Source: Sphingopyxis sp. H050 (GTDB taxonomy: Bacteria; Pseudomonadota; Alphaproteobacteria; Sphingomonadales; Sphingomonadaceae). Taken from it: a stretch of 64,000 nt of DNA. The notes under the pieces are model-generated. The model was not told the DNA's origin. It saw nothing but the letters and a program-made list of their open reading frames with translations, and ran no database searches. Both the position numbers and the translations under genes were made by a program. This document shows positions 44,283 through 52,963 of this stretch, in pieces; position 1 is the stretch's first letter; every line of letters begins with the position of its first letter. The stretch covers positions 202,501 through 266,500 of the forward strand of contig NZ_LNRZ01000006.1 of NCBI RefSeq assembly GCF_001468265.1, written 5' to 3'.

Positions 44283-44880
44283 CGCCAAGACAACTGCGAA
44301 GCCGCAGGAGCGCGCGGCGAATGATGCTTTTCATCGTCCCGAGGGGCAGCGCCTCGCGCGCCGCAAGCTCGGCATAGGTCAGGCCCTCGAAATAGGCGGC
44401 GCGGATGAAAGCGGCGGATCGCGGCTCGAGGCCCGCGAGACAGGCCGCAAGGCGCGCGTCCTCTTCGGCGACGACAAGCAGATCGTCGGGAGACGGACCA
44501 TTATCGGCCGCGGCCAGGACCATCTTGTCGATCGGAACGAGACGCAGCCTGGCGCGACCATCGGACGATCGATGGGCATCGATCGCGCAGTTGCGCGCGA
44601 TGGCGGTCAGCCAGCTGATCGGACTCGCCCGGTTGCGGTCGAAACTGCCCGCTTTTTCCCAGATCTTGATATAGGCCGACTGCAATATGTCCTCCGCACG
44701 CGCCCTGTCGCCGCAGATACGAAGGCAGACCCCGAAAAGCTTCGCGGCGGTCAGACGATAGACGTCCCGGAACGCCTTCCTGTCCCTGCGCGCCGCGGCC
44801 TCGATCGCATCGGCGAGGCGATTTCTCGCCCGATTTCTGTCGTCTGCTGCGGCGACCGCTTGGCTTGGCTCGCTCGACAT
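44275..44880 (-). CDS. ECF sigma factor, SigK-like
   Basis: The 201-residue protein has region 2 with QSAYIKIWEKAGSFDRNRASPISWLTAI and region 4 with SAAFIRAAYFEGLTYAELAA and PLGTMKSIIRRALLRLR. The W-plus-serine form of region 2 and PLGT(V/M)K in region 4 are those of SigK/ECF19 factors, in agreement with the RskA-type anti-sigma factor that follows. ATG 44880 is 5 bases after the stop of the FAD oxidoreductase gene, placing sigma, anti-sigma, FAD oxidoreductase and folE in one operon. Confidence 0.92.
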   Translation of the reverse strand: MSSEPSQAVAAADDRNRARNRLADAIEAAARRDRKAFRDVYRLTAAKLFGVCLRICGDRARAEDILQSAYIKIWEKAGSFDRNRASPISWLTAIARNCAIDAHRSSDGRARLRLVPIDKMVLAAADNGPSPDDLLVVAEEDARLAACLAGLEPRSAAFIRAAYFEGLTYAELAAREALPLGTMKSIIRRALLRLRSCLGDA

Positions 44881-44885
44881 CGGCC

Positions 44886-45914
44886 TTACCTCAGGCTGCC
44901 GCTCTGGATGGACGGCAGCGGGCCGTCGGCATCGCCGTCGGCCCGCGCGAGGTCCTGCGGCAACGCCGACGAGGAACGCGCGCCGCGCGTCATCGTGGCG
45001 CCGAGCTCGTGCCCGCTCCGCCAGGCGTGCTCGACATAGCCATGCGCAAGCCAGTCGCCGCAGACGCCAAGCCCGGTCGCCGCGTTCCACAGGTGACCGG
45101 CGTCGCTGCCCGAGGGCTGGGCGAAGAGCCAGCGATGAGCGTCGGCAAAGAAAGGCTCGGGAACCGCAATGTCGCCGGCTTGGCCGAGCGCCGAGAGCAG
45201 CTCGCGGCAAATGGTCGCGGCGTCGGCGCCGATGTGCGCCTCGCTCCAGGTCCAGTCCGCCTGAACGATCCAATGTTCATGGCGGGCGCGGCCCGGCCGC
45301 GCATTGCCCCTGACCCCGTAGAGGATCGGCCCGCGGCTCTTGAAAAAGTCGGGAAGCCCCTTCAGTCCCCGGTCGAAAGCGAACATCGCCGTCCAGATGG
45401 GATAGGAGCGCACCGCCATCGCCGCCCGCGCGAGCCCGAAGTCGAGGAGCGACAGGAGGGGCGCCGCCTGTTCGGCGGGGATCGCGACGACCACCGCGTC
45501 GAACGGTCCGATCCGCTCGCTCGCGCGATACAGCGACCACGCGCCGTCCTCGCGGACGATCGCACTGATATGGGACGACCAGAGGATCTTGTGATGCGCC
45601 GCCATCGCCTTCACCGGCGCGTTCATCGTCGGAACGCCCACCCAGGCGTCGAGGCCAGCGACCGGCCAGGGCGCGGCATGTCCCCCCTGCATCCATTCGC
45701 GCGCCAGCGCCCGGAATTCCGGCGAGCGAACCGTGAAATGCGTGGCGCCATGGTCGAACGCGATCTCGCCGCGCGCCGTGGCGACCCGCCGGGTCGAGAG
45801 CCTGCCCCCCGTCCCCCGCGCCTTGTCGAACAGCACGACGTCATGACCGGCCGCCACAAGCCGGTTCGCGCAGGCCAGCCCTGCAATACCGGCCCCGATG
45901 ATCGCCGTGCGCAT
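44886..45914 (-). CDS. FAD/NAD(P)-binding oxidoreductase, amine-oxidase/renalase-like
   Basis: The 342-residue protein has an N-terminal FAD-binding Rossmann motif (AIIGAGIAGLACANRL, then VVLFDKARGTGGRLSTRR) and a C-terminal FAD-contact end (NAATGLGVCGDWLAHGYVEHAW). The pattern matches renalase-like flavoproteins found in light-induced and SigK-linked clusters. Substrate is unknown. ATG 45914 overlaps the folE stop (ATGA), and the sigma gene starts 5 bases after its stop. Confidence 0.9.
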   Translation of the reverse strand: MRTAIIGAGIAGLACANRLVAAGHDVVLFDKARGTGGRLSTRRVATARGEIAFDHGATHFTVRSPEFRALAREWMQGGHAAPWPVAGLDAWVGVPTMNAPVKAMAAHHKILWSSHISAIVREDGAWSLYRASERIGPFDAVVVAIPAEQAAPLLSLLDFGLARAAMAVRSYPIWTAMFAFDRGLKGLPDFFKSRGPILYGVRGNARPGRARHEHWIVQADWTWSEAHIGADAATICRELLSALGQAGDIAVPEPFFADAHRWLFAQPSGSDAGHLWNAATGLGVCGDWLAHGYVEHAWRSGHELGATMTRGARSSSALPQDLARADGDADGPLPSIQSGSLR

Positions 45915-46516
45915 CAATAGCCCATCAGCGACAGCACTTCCTTGCGGCTGCGCTGGTCGTTCAGAAAGCAGCCGAGCAGCCGGCTCGTGACCATGCCCAC
46001 GCCGTGACTGCGCACGCCGCGGCCGGTCATGCAGCCGTGCTGCGCGTCGATGACCACCGCGACGCCATGGGGTTGGAGATTGTCCCAGATGCATTGGGCG
46101 ACCTCGGCCGTCAGGCGCTCCTGCACCTGGAGACGCCGGGCGTAGCCGTTGAGGACGCGCGCGAGCTTGGAGATGCCCACGACGCGGTCCTTTGGCAAAT
46201 AGGCGATCGACGCCTTGCCGGTGATCGGCGCCATATGATGCTCGCAATGCGATTGAAACGGGATGTCGCGAAGCAGCACGACCTCGTCATAGCCCCCGAC
46301 CTCTTCGAAGGTGCGCGCGAGGTGGATCGCCGGATCCTCGTCATAGCCCAGGCAATACTCCCGCCATGCGCGCGCGACACGCCTTGGCGTATCGACCAGG
46401 CCTTCGCGCTCCGGGTCCTCGCCGACCCAGCGCAGCAGCGTTGCCACCGACGCAAGCACTTCGGCCGGTATCTCACCGTCGTTCCGGGCTTCGATCGAAG
46501 GGGGTACATAGAGCAT
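45914..46516 (-). CDS. folE: GTP cyclohydrolase I
   Basis: The enzyme converts GTP to dihydroneopterin triphosphate, the entry to folate and pterin synthesis. The 200-residue protein has the zinc site SHCEHHMAPITGKASIAYLP and VVIDAQHGCMTGRGVR with the catalytic His/Cys. ATG 46516 has AGAGG at good spacing. Because it heads the operon with the FAD oxidoreductase, sigma and anti-sigma genes and is divergent from a LOV regulator, this copy is probably light- or stress-induced and may supply the pterin or folate antenna cofactor for photolyase; a housekeeping copy may exist elsewhere. Confidence 0.96.
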   Translation of the reverse strand: MLYVPPSIEARNDGEIPAEVLASVATLLRWVGEDPEREGLVDTPRRVARAWREYCLGYDEDPAIHLARTFEEVGGYDEVVLLRDIPFQSHCEHHMAPITGKASIAYLPKDRVVGISKLARVLNGYARRLQVQERLTAEVAQCIWDNLQPHGVAVVIDAQHGCMTGRGVRSHGVGMVTSRLLGCFLNDQRSRKEVLSLMGY

Positions 46517-46542
46517 GGTCCGCGCCTCTTTTGGTGAAGCTT

Positions 46543-46580
46543 TGGCGGTCCGGAGGAGAGTTGAGGGAGGTGGACCGCCA
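46543..46580. promoter_or_regulatory. 9-bp perfect inverted repeat in folE leader
   Basis: The arms tggcggtcc (46543-46551) and ggaccgcca (46572-46580) are separated by 20 bases and lie 27 bases upstream of the folE ATG within the 153-bp divergent region shared with the LOV-HTH gene. It could be a regulator operator or a 5'-UTR hairpin. No match to a known site is claimed. Confidence 0.5.
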
Positions 46581-46669
46581 CTTACCCGCTTGCACGAAGG
46601 GTCCCGGCTGTCGCAACATGTCCCTTGGGGCAGGTCGCGTCCCGGGCGTTGCGAAGGGTTGGAAATCAA

Positions 46670-47257
46670 ATGTCTTTAAAGGCCATGATCGCGGCAAGTC
46701 CGATCGCGGCGGTCATCAGCAATCCACGCCTGGCCGATAATCCGATCGTCGAGTGCAATGACGCGTTCGTCGATCTGACAGGCTATGCGGCAGATGAAAT
46801 CGTCGGCCAGAATTGCCGCTTCCTCACCGGACCCGACACCGAGACCGAACTCAGCGACGAACTGCGCAGCGCGATCCGCGAGAGGCGTCCGGCGCTGGTC
46901 GAGATCCTGAATTACAAAAAGGACGGCACCCCTTTTCGCAACGCCGTTCTGGTCGCCCCGATCTTCGGCAGCGATGGGGGACTGGAATATTTCCTGGGAT
47001 CCCAAATGCAGGTCGGTGACGATCGGGCGATGCTCGACCGGCGCCGCGCCGAAGCGCGCCGCCGCATCGAAGCCCTCTCGCCGCGGCAGCGCGAAGTGCT
47101 GCTGCTGATGGCCGAGGGCAGTCTCAACAAGCAGATCGGCTATCGCCTCGGGCTTTCGGAGCGAACGGTCAAAATGCACCGGGCGGCGCTCCTGAACTCG
47201 CTCGGTATCGCCACGACCGCCGACGCCATCCGCCTCGCCGTCGAGGCAGGCTTCTGA
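46670..47257 (+). CDS. LOV-HTH blue-light transcription regulator (EL222-like)
   Basis: The 195-residue protein joins an N-terminal LOV domain to a C-terminal LuxR-type HTH. The flavin-binding motif is GQNCRFLTGP, with photoactive Cys49, followed by the LOV strands NYKKDGTPFRNAVLVAPIF and EYFLGSQMQV. The HTH is LSPRQREVLLLMAEGSLNKQ and LSERTVKMHRAALLNSLGI. In EL222 light frees the HTH, the protein dimerises, and transcription is activated. ATG 46670 has GGA upstream. It is divergent from folE and may control both sides. The whole protein is shorter than EL222. Confidence 0.92.
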   Translation: MSLKAMIAASPIAAVISNPRLADNPIVECNDAFVDLTGYAADEIVGQNCRFLTGPDTETELSDELRSAIRERRPALVEILNYKKDGTPFRNAVLVAPIFGSDGGLEYFLGSQMQVGDDRAMLDRRRAEARRRIEALSPRQREVLLLMAEGSLNKQIGYRLGLSERTVKMHRAALLNSLGIATTADAIRLAVEAGF

Positions 47258-47344
47258 CATGACCTAAGGGCCAGCTGGCGGCGATGGCCGCCCTCGCTCA
47301 TGCTGCGGCCATGATCCAGTTTGGATTCCGGTTGGAATGGAGCG

Positions 47345-48067
47345 ATGACGGATAAGTCGGCCTGCATCATCGGCGCGTCGGGCGGGATCGGTTCGGCGCT
47401 TGCCGCGCTGCTTCCCGCGCGAGGCTATGGCCGCATCCACGCCGGCATGCGCTCGCCGCGAACGGTCGCAGGTCCCGGATTCCGCCCCTTCGCCATCGAC
47501 CTTTGCGATACGGCCTCGATCGAGACCGCCGCGGCCGACATCGCGGCAGCTGGCCCGCTGGATCTTCTGGTCGTCGCGACCGGGGTGCTGCACCGCGAAC
47601 CCGACATCCGGCCGGAACGGAGCCTGAAGCAGATCGAGCGCGATGCGATGGAGACGGTCTTCTCGATCAACACGATCGGCCCGGCGCTCGTCGCGCGCTA
47701 TTTTCTGCCGCTGCTCGCGCGCGACCGCCGCGCCGTCGCGGTCTTCCTCTCGGCGCGCGTCGGTTCGATTGCCGACAATCGCCTCGGCGGCTGGCACAGT
47801 TACCGTGCCTCCAAGGCCGCGCTCAACGCGCTGGTGCGCGGCTTCGCGATCGAAGCGCGCGCCCGCAACGGCCAGTCGGTGGTGGCGGCGCTGCATCCGG
47901 GGACGGTCGATACCGGCCTCTCGAAGCCCTTTCAGCGCGGCGTCCGGGCCGGGCAGCTGTTTACAGCGAGCCAAAGCGCGCGGCACCTTCTCGACGTTGC
48001 CGATCGGCTTGGCCCCGATGATAGCGGCGGCTTCTTCGCCTGGGACGGGAGCGTCATGCCCTTCTGA
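47345..48067 (+). CDS. Short-chain dehydrogenase/reductase, CsgA-like
   Basis: The 240-residue SDR has the nucleotide loop IIGASGGIGSALA, VATGVLHRE in place of the usual NNAG, and the YRASKAALN catalytic motif. The LHPGTVDTGLSKPFQ segment is typical of C-factor (CsgA)-like SDRs, often found in light-responsive photolyase clusters. ATG 47345 follows a GGAG site. It lies between the LOV-HTH and photolyase genes on the same strand. The substrate is unknown. Confidence 0.9.
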   Translation: MTDKSACIIGASGGIGSALAALLPARGYGRIHAGMRSPRTVAGPGFRPFAIDLCDTASIETAAADIAAAGPLDLLVVATGVLHREPDIRPERSLKQIERDAMETVFSINTIGPALVARYFLPLLARDRRAVAVFLSARVGSIADNRLGGWHSYRASKAALNALVRGFAIEARARNGQSVVAALHPGTVDTGLSKPFQRGVRAGQLFTASQSARHLLDVADRLGPDDSGGFFAWDGSVMPF

Positions 48068-48359
48068 CGGGCCGTCACGGCGACCCGAGGGCCCGGCACG
48101 TCGGGGTACATGATCGCTTTCAGTCCCGCATGGCATGCCACGCGGCCAGGGCGCGCGCCCGCGCAGCGCCGCGCCGCCGATCTGCCCCTTCGGACAGGCT
48201 GACAGGGGCGGCGCGCAATTGCAGCATGCAAACCGACCACATGACCTTGTTGCCCTTCTTGCCCTCCGATGCCCCGCGATCCGTGACAAGAATCGGAACC
48301 CGTCTGATCGACCTCGGCACGCCCGCTTGTCCGTCGCGACGCAGCAGCGCAGCGCCGCG

Positions 48360-49913
48360 GTGACGGTCCTCGTGCCGATCCTTGGCGACCAGCTGTCGCA
48401 TGCCATCGCATCGCTAAGGAACCGATCGCGGTCGGATACGGTCGTGCTGATGATGGAGGTCGCGGACGAGGCGCGATATGTCCGCCATCACAAACAGAAG
48501 ATCATATTCATTCTCGCCGCGATGCGCCATTTCGCCGCCGAGCTTGCCGCGGCCGGCTGGACCGTCGATTACATCCGCCTCGACGACGCGGATAACAGCG
48601 GCAGCTTCGCCGGCGAACTGACGCGCGCCGTCGCCAGGCACCGCCCCCATGCGATCGCGATGGTCGAGCCCGGCGAATGGCGGGTACGCCAGGCGATCGA
48701 TGCATGGCGCGCGCGCTTCGACGGGTCGATGGACATCCTCGAAGACGATCGCTTCCTGTGCTCGATCTCCGAATTCAGGCGATGGGCGGGGCAGCGCAGC
48801 ACGCTGGTGATGGAATATTTCTATCGCGACATGCGCCGCAAGACCGGCCTGCTGATGACCCCGGACGGCGCGCCGGTCGGCGGCCAATGGAACCTCGACG
48901 ACCAGAATCGCGCGCCGCCGAAGAAGGGCCAGACCTATCCGGCCCCGCTGCGCTTTGCGCCCGACGCTGTGACGCAGGAGGTCATCGCGCTCGTCGAGGA
49001 CCGGTTCCCGGACCATTTCGGCAATACGGCGACCTTCGCGCTGCCCGTCACCGCGCGGCAGGCCCAGCAGGCGCTCGCCCATTTCATCGACCAGGCGCTC
49101 CCGCATTTCGGGACGTTTCAGGATGCGATGGTGGCGGGCGAGGATCTGCTGTTCCATAGCTGGCTGAGCCCGGCCCTGAACATCGGCTTGCTCACCGCGG
49201 GCGAAGCGACGGCGGCCGTCGCCGCGGCCTATGAGGCCGGAAAGGCGCCGCTGAACGCCGCCGAGGGCTTTGTTCGCCAGCTGATCGGCTGGCGCGAATA
49301 TGTGCGCGGCTATTATTGGCTGGAGATGCCGGGCGTCGCCGATGCCAACGCGCTCGGCGCCGAACGCCCGCTGCCCGAATTCTTCTGGACCGGCGAGACC
49401 GACATGTTTTGCCTCGCCGAGGCCGTCCGCAACACCCGCGACAACGCCTATGCGCATCATATCCAGCGCCTGATGGTGCTCGGCAATTTCGCCATGCTGG
49501 CGGGCGTGCGGCCGCAGGACGTCGGCGACTGGTTCCTGACCGTCTATGCCGATGCCTTCGAGTGGGTCGAACTGCCGAACGTCCTGGGAATGAGCCAGTA
49601 CGCCGACGGCGGCCGGCTCGGCACGAAGCCCTATGCCGGCGGCGGCGCCTATATCAACCGCATGTCCAACTACTGCGGACACTGCTCCTATGATGTGAAG
49701 GCGAAGACGGGCCCCCAAGCCTGCCCCTTCAACGCGCTCTACTGGGATTTCCTTGCCCGGCACGAGGATCGGTTTCGCAGCAATCGGCGGATGGCGAACA
49801 TGTACGCGAACTGGGACCGCATGGGTCCGGACAAGCAGCAGGCGTACCGCAAATCGGCCGCGGCGTTCCTGGCCGGCCTGATCGCCGCAGCGCCCGGCTG
49901 GGTACGCGCTTAG
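48360..49913 (+). CDS. phrB: Iron-sulfur (6-4) photolyase, PhrB/CryB type
   Basis: These FAD- and [4Fe-4S]-containing enzymes repair (6-4) photoproducts or act as photoreceptors. The 517-residue protein has the family start (VLVPILGDQLSH), the RQLIGWREYVRGYYWL FAD region, and four cysteines Cys351, Cys439, Cys442 and Cys455 (DMFCLAEAV; NYCGHCSYD; QACPFN). These sit one residue from the four cluster ligands of Agrobacterium PhrB. Starting at GTG 48360 gives the usual length, though no ribosome-binding site is seen. The 292 bp upstream hold no gene and may contain its own promoter. Confidence 0.95.
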   Translation: MTVLVPILGDQLSHAIASLRNRSRSDTVVLMMEVADEARYVRHHKQKIIFILAAMRHFAAELAAAGWTVDYIRLDDADNSGSFAGELTRAVARHRPHAIAMVEPGEWRVRQAIDAWRARFDGSMDILEDDRFLCSISEFRRWAGQRSTLVMEYFYRDMRRKTGLLMTPDGAPVGGQWNLDDQNRAPPKKGQTYPAPLRFAPDAVTQEVIALVEDRFPDHFGNTATFALPVTARQAQQALAHFIDQALPHFGTFQDAMVAGEDLLFHSWLSPALNIGLLTAGEATAAVAAAYEAGKAPLNAAEGFVRQLIGWREYVRGYYWLEMPGVADANALGAERPLPEFFWTGETDMFCLAEAVRNTRDNAYAHHIQRLMVLGNFAMLAGVRPQDVGDWFLTVYADAFEWVELPNVLGMSQYADGGRLGTKPYAGGGAYINRMSNYCGHCSYDVKAKTGPQACPFNALYWDFLARHEDRFRSNRRMANMYANWDRMGPDKQQAYRKSAAAFLAGLIAAAPGWVRA

Positions 49914-49951
49914 ACGCGCTGACCGCCCGCTTTCCGCGGGCCTTTGGCTGT

Positions 49952-52765
49952 TTAGGATAATGCGGCGAGCAATAGCCTTGCCTTGGCTGTATCCGACGTT
50001 TCGAACCCGTCGCCGAACCGTTCGCAAACCCGTCCAAGAAGGCGCTTCGCAGCGGACAGTTCGTCGCGATCGCACAGCAGCCGGGCAAGGTCGTGGGCAG
50101 CGCGTAGCTCCCATGGCAGACAGCCGATCTTTCGGGCGAGGCGGAGCGCTTCCTCCAGCGTCGTACGGGCGGTCCCGTCGCGCCCTTGGGCGCGTTCGGC
50201 CGCCGCCCGTATGCGAAGAAACTCGGGCTTCCCCCACGGGTCGGCACTGATTTGGAATATATCCGCGACGACGCGCGCCGCATCGGCCGGCTGTCCGTTG
50301 GCGAGCATTGCCTCCGCACACATGGCAAAGCGGGCATCGTGCCGAAACTGCACCATGCCGTAGCGGAGGGTAAGATAGACGTCCCGCAACTTCTGCGGAT
50401 CCGGACGCTCTCCGGCCATGGCAGCGATCGTCGCATCATAACAGTCGGCGACGGGCAGCCAGGCTGCGATGCCGTGCCGGTAGATCGCGCTCCGCAGCTT
50501 GTCGACATAGGGGCGCACGCCCGCATAGTCGCCGCATTGAAACAGCGTCCAGACGATGCCTTGCGCGAGGCAGTGTATGAGCGTCATTCCATGATCGGCC
50601 AATTCGGCGTCGCGCGCGGCAATTCGGGCAATCCGCACCGCCTCTCCCGGCCGACCCTTGAGCCAGTTGAGCGCCGCCAGCTGGACCTCGATGTTCATCT
50701 TTTGGTGGATTTGAAAGCGCGGTGCCTTTTCTTCCACATCGTCCTGAATCTCGGCGAAAAGCGCCTCCGCACGGGCAAGGGCCGCTCCGAATTCGCAAAT
50801 GCGAATTTCCCATTGCGTGCGCAGTTGCTGCTCTTCCCAAAGCGCGGTGCGATCACCCGTCGATGAAGCGACACCGCGCATCTCGTCAAGCGTCTCGGCA
50901 ACCGAACCGCCCCGGCCGGGCAGAAGCTCGAACGTGGCGAGGGCGCCCAGGATCCGGCACTCCGCGGCGGCGTCGCCGATCTGCCGCGCCACGGCTGCGG
51001 CGGTCCGGAACAAGGCCGTCGCCTGATCGCTGTCTGGCGAAAGATAGGTGCTCACACGCGCGAGCCCGGCGAGCAATTGCAACTTCAGCCGAAAGTCGCT
51101 GCTCCCGATCCGTTCGAATTCGGAAAGCGCCCGCTCGCAATTTTGGCGCACCTCTTCGCTGAGCGAGAATTCGTGCCAGAGCGGCAAGCCCGCTGCAACA
51201 AGCTCAATCCCGACGGCCGGGTTTCCCGAGCGGGCCAGCGACCAGTCGACGGCGCTACGCAACTCGTCGACGACACCCGCTGCCGCAGCATGCCGATCTT
51301 CGGCGGGCCGCCCGTTCCACGCCGAGGAAAGCGCCTTGATCTGTTCAAGGCACAGCCGCGCGTGGCGTTCGCATGTTGCGGCCGCCTCGCCCGCGTTGTC
51401 GAGCAATTCGCGCGCGAAAGCCCGCGTGCTATCGAGCAGCCGGTAGCTCAGTTCACCGCCACGATGCTGAAGGCTCACCATCGATTTGGCGCGCAGGCCG
51501 CTCATCGCGTCGACGATATCGACCGGGGCGATCCCTTCGCGGGTTGCAACCCGAACGGCGGCGCCAACATTGAACGAACCCGCAAAAACCGAAACGGCAC
51601 GGAGAACGGCTCGCTCTTCGGCCGTGAGGAGCGAGTAACTCCATTGGAGCGTTAACGGGAGACTTTGCTGCCGCTGGGGCCCCTGACCCCTGTTGCCTTT
51701 CAGCACGAGGAGGAGCGACGCGAGCGCTTCGATCACCGCGGCCGGCCCGCTCGCGGCCAGTCGCGGCGCCACCAGTTCGATGGCCAGCGGCAATCCGTCC
51801 AGGCGCCGGCATATCTCGGCCATTGCCGGCGCGTCCTCCTCATTCGCCAGATAACCGCTTTCGGCTGCCCGCAGCGCCAGCAACCGCAGCGCGGGAAAGC
51901 GCAGCATCTCCCTTGCATCGGCGCGTTCGTCCGGCGCCGGCATGGCAAGCGGACCCAGCCATATCACTTTCTCACCCCGCGCCCGGAGCAGCTGGCGGCT
52001 TGTCGCAAGAATGCGAATATTTCGCGTCTTCGCCAGAATGACGTCGCAGATGTGAATGACGGCGCTCAAGACATGCTCGCATGTGTCGAATACCAGCAGC
52101 ATCCTCTCCCGCGCCAGGATCGACGCGATCGCCTGAAGGCTGTCCTGCCCGCTACTGATGCCCAGTGCGGAGGCAAGCGACGAGGCGACATAATCGTCGC
52201 TGGTGATCCGCGAGAAATCCACGAACGTTACCGCGATACCGTTCGCCATATGAACGTGGCGCGCGGCAGCCCGCGCAACGGTCGTCTTGCCTATGCCGCC
52301 CGCACCGACGACCGATACAAGTCGGTGCTCGGCGAGCGCCCGCTCTATTTCGGCAATTTCCGAACTGCGCCCAACGATATCGGGCAGATCGGGGATCGGT
52401 GCTGCATTGGCCCGGAGCGCTTCGACATGACCGGGATCGCAAGGCGCATCGACGTCGAGCCAATAGCCCCGGCCGATGACATTCTTGATATAATCGGCCG
52501 CGGGCGCCCGGGCGCGAAAGGCGCGGCGCAGATAGGATATGGTGACCTTGAGGTTTGCATCCTGCACGAATATGTCAGGCCATGCCGCTGCGAACAGCCG
52601 CTCCTTGCTGACAATCTCGCCCTTGTGGCGCGCAAGGGCCAGAAGGACGTCCATGGCGCGATCGCCAAGACGCATCTCGTCGGTGCCGCAGAATATTTTC
52701 CGATGCACGGCATCGAGCCGGAACGGGCCGAAAATGATGTCGTGGTCGGATTCGGCGGACAACAT
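49952..52765 (-). CDS. AfsR-like regulator: winged helix plus NB-ARC ATPase and helical repeats
   Basis: The 937-residue protein has an N-terminal OmpR-type winged helix (DIIFGPFRLDAVHRKIF; LKVTISYLRRAFR; NVIGRGYWLDV), a P-loop ATPase (VVGAGGIGKTTVARAA; LLVFDTCEHVL; GLPLAIEL) and about 500 residues of TPR-like helices. Such STAND regulators activate transcription when a signal binds and ATP is exchanged. ATG 52765 is one choice, but the frame opens at 52894; the winged helix is complete from 52765. It is leftward, head-on to the photolyase gene with 38 bp between the stops. No cognate sensor is adjacent. Confidence 0.85.
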   Translation of the reverse strand: MLSAESDHDIIFGPFRLDAVHRKIFCGTDEMRLGDRAMDVLLALARHKGEIVSKERLFAAAWPDIFVQDANLKVTISYLRRAFRARAPAADYIKNVIGRGYWLDVDAPCDPGHVEALRANAAPIPDLPDIVGRSSEIAEIERALAEHRLVSVVGAGGIGKTTVARAAARHVHMANGIAVTFVDFSRITSDDYVASSLASALGISSGQDSLQAIASILARERMLLVFDTCEHVLSAVIHICDVILAKTRNIRILATSRQLLRARGEKVIWLGPLAMPAPDERADAREMLRFPALRLLALRAAESGYLANEEDAPAMAEICRRLDGLPLAIELVAPRLAASGPAAVIEALASLLLVLKGNRGQGPQRQQSLPLTLQWSYSLLTAEERAVLRAVSVFAGSFNVGAAVRVATREGIAPVDIVDAMSGLRAKSMVSLQHRGGELSYRLLDSTRAFARELLDNAGEAAATCERHARLCLEQIKALSSAWNGRPAEDRHAAAAGVVDELRSAVDWSLARSGNPAVGIELVAAGLPLWHEFSLSEEVRQNCERALSEFERIGSSDFRLKLQLLAGLARVSTYLSPDSDQATALFRTAAAVARQIGDAAAECRILGALATFELLPGRGGSVAETLDEMRGVASSTGDRTALWEEQQLRTQWEIRICEFGAALARAEALFAEIQDDVEEKAPRFQIHQKMNIEVQLAALNWLKGRPGEAVRIARIAARDAELADHGMTLIHCLAQGIVWTLFQCGDYAGVRPYVDKLRSAIYRHGIAAWLPVADCYDATIAAMAGERPDPQKLRDVYLTLRYGMVQFRHDARFAMCAEAMLANGQPADAARVVADIFQISADPWGKPEFLRIRAAAERAQGRDGTARTTLEEALRLARKIGCLPWELRAAHDLARLLCDRDELSAAKRLLGRVCERFGDGFETSDTAKARLLLAALS

Positions 52766-52963
52766 GGCCGGCAAGACGCTCCCACCCGTCGTGGCCTGCC
52801 GTTCGGCAGCACCGGAGTAGATTAGCACAGAAGCGGGCGCGCCTCGCCTGTTAATCCGGGAATCGGCCGACCGCCCGGCTACATGGACTATCATGCGGCC
52901 CGGTGAGCGCCGGTTAAAGGAGGTAAAGAGCGTTGCCTGATGGCGAGCCCGACCAAGCCATTC

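Noticed and set aside
42451..49913. A LitR (B12) sensor or ChrR zinc anti-sigma factor in the light cluster
   Set aside because: No MerR/B12-binding gene is present, and the anti-sigma protein lacks the ChrR zinc motif; it has an RskA domain instead.
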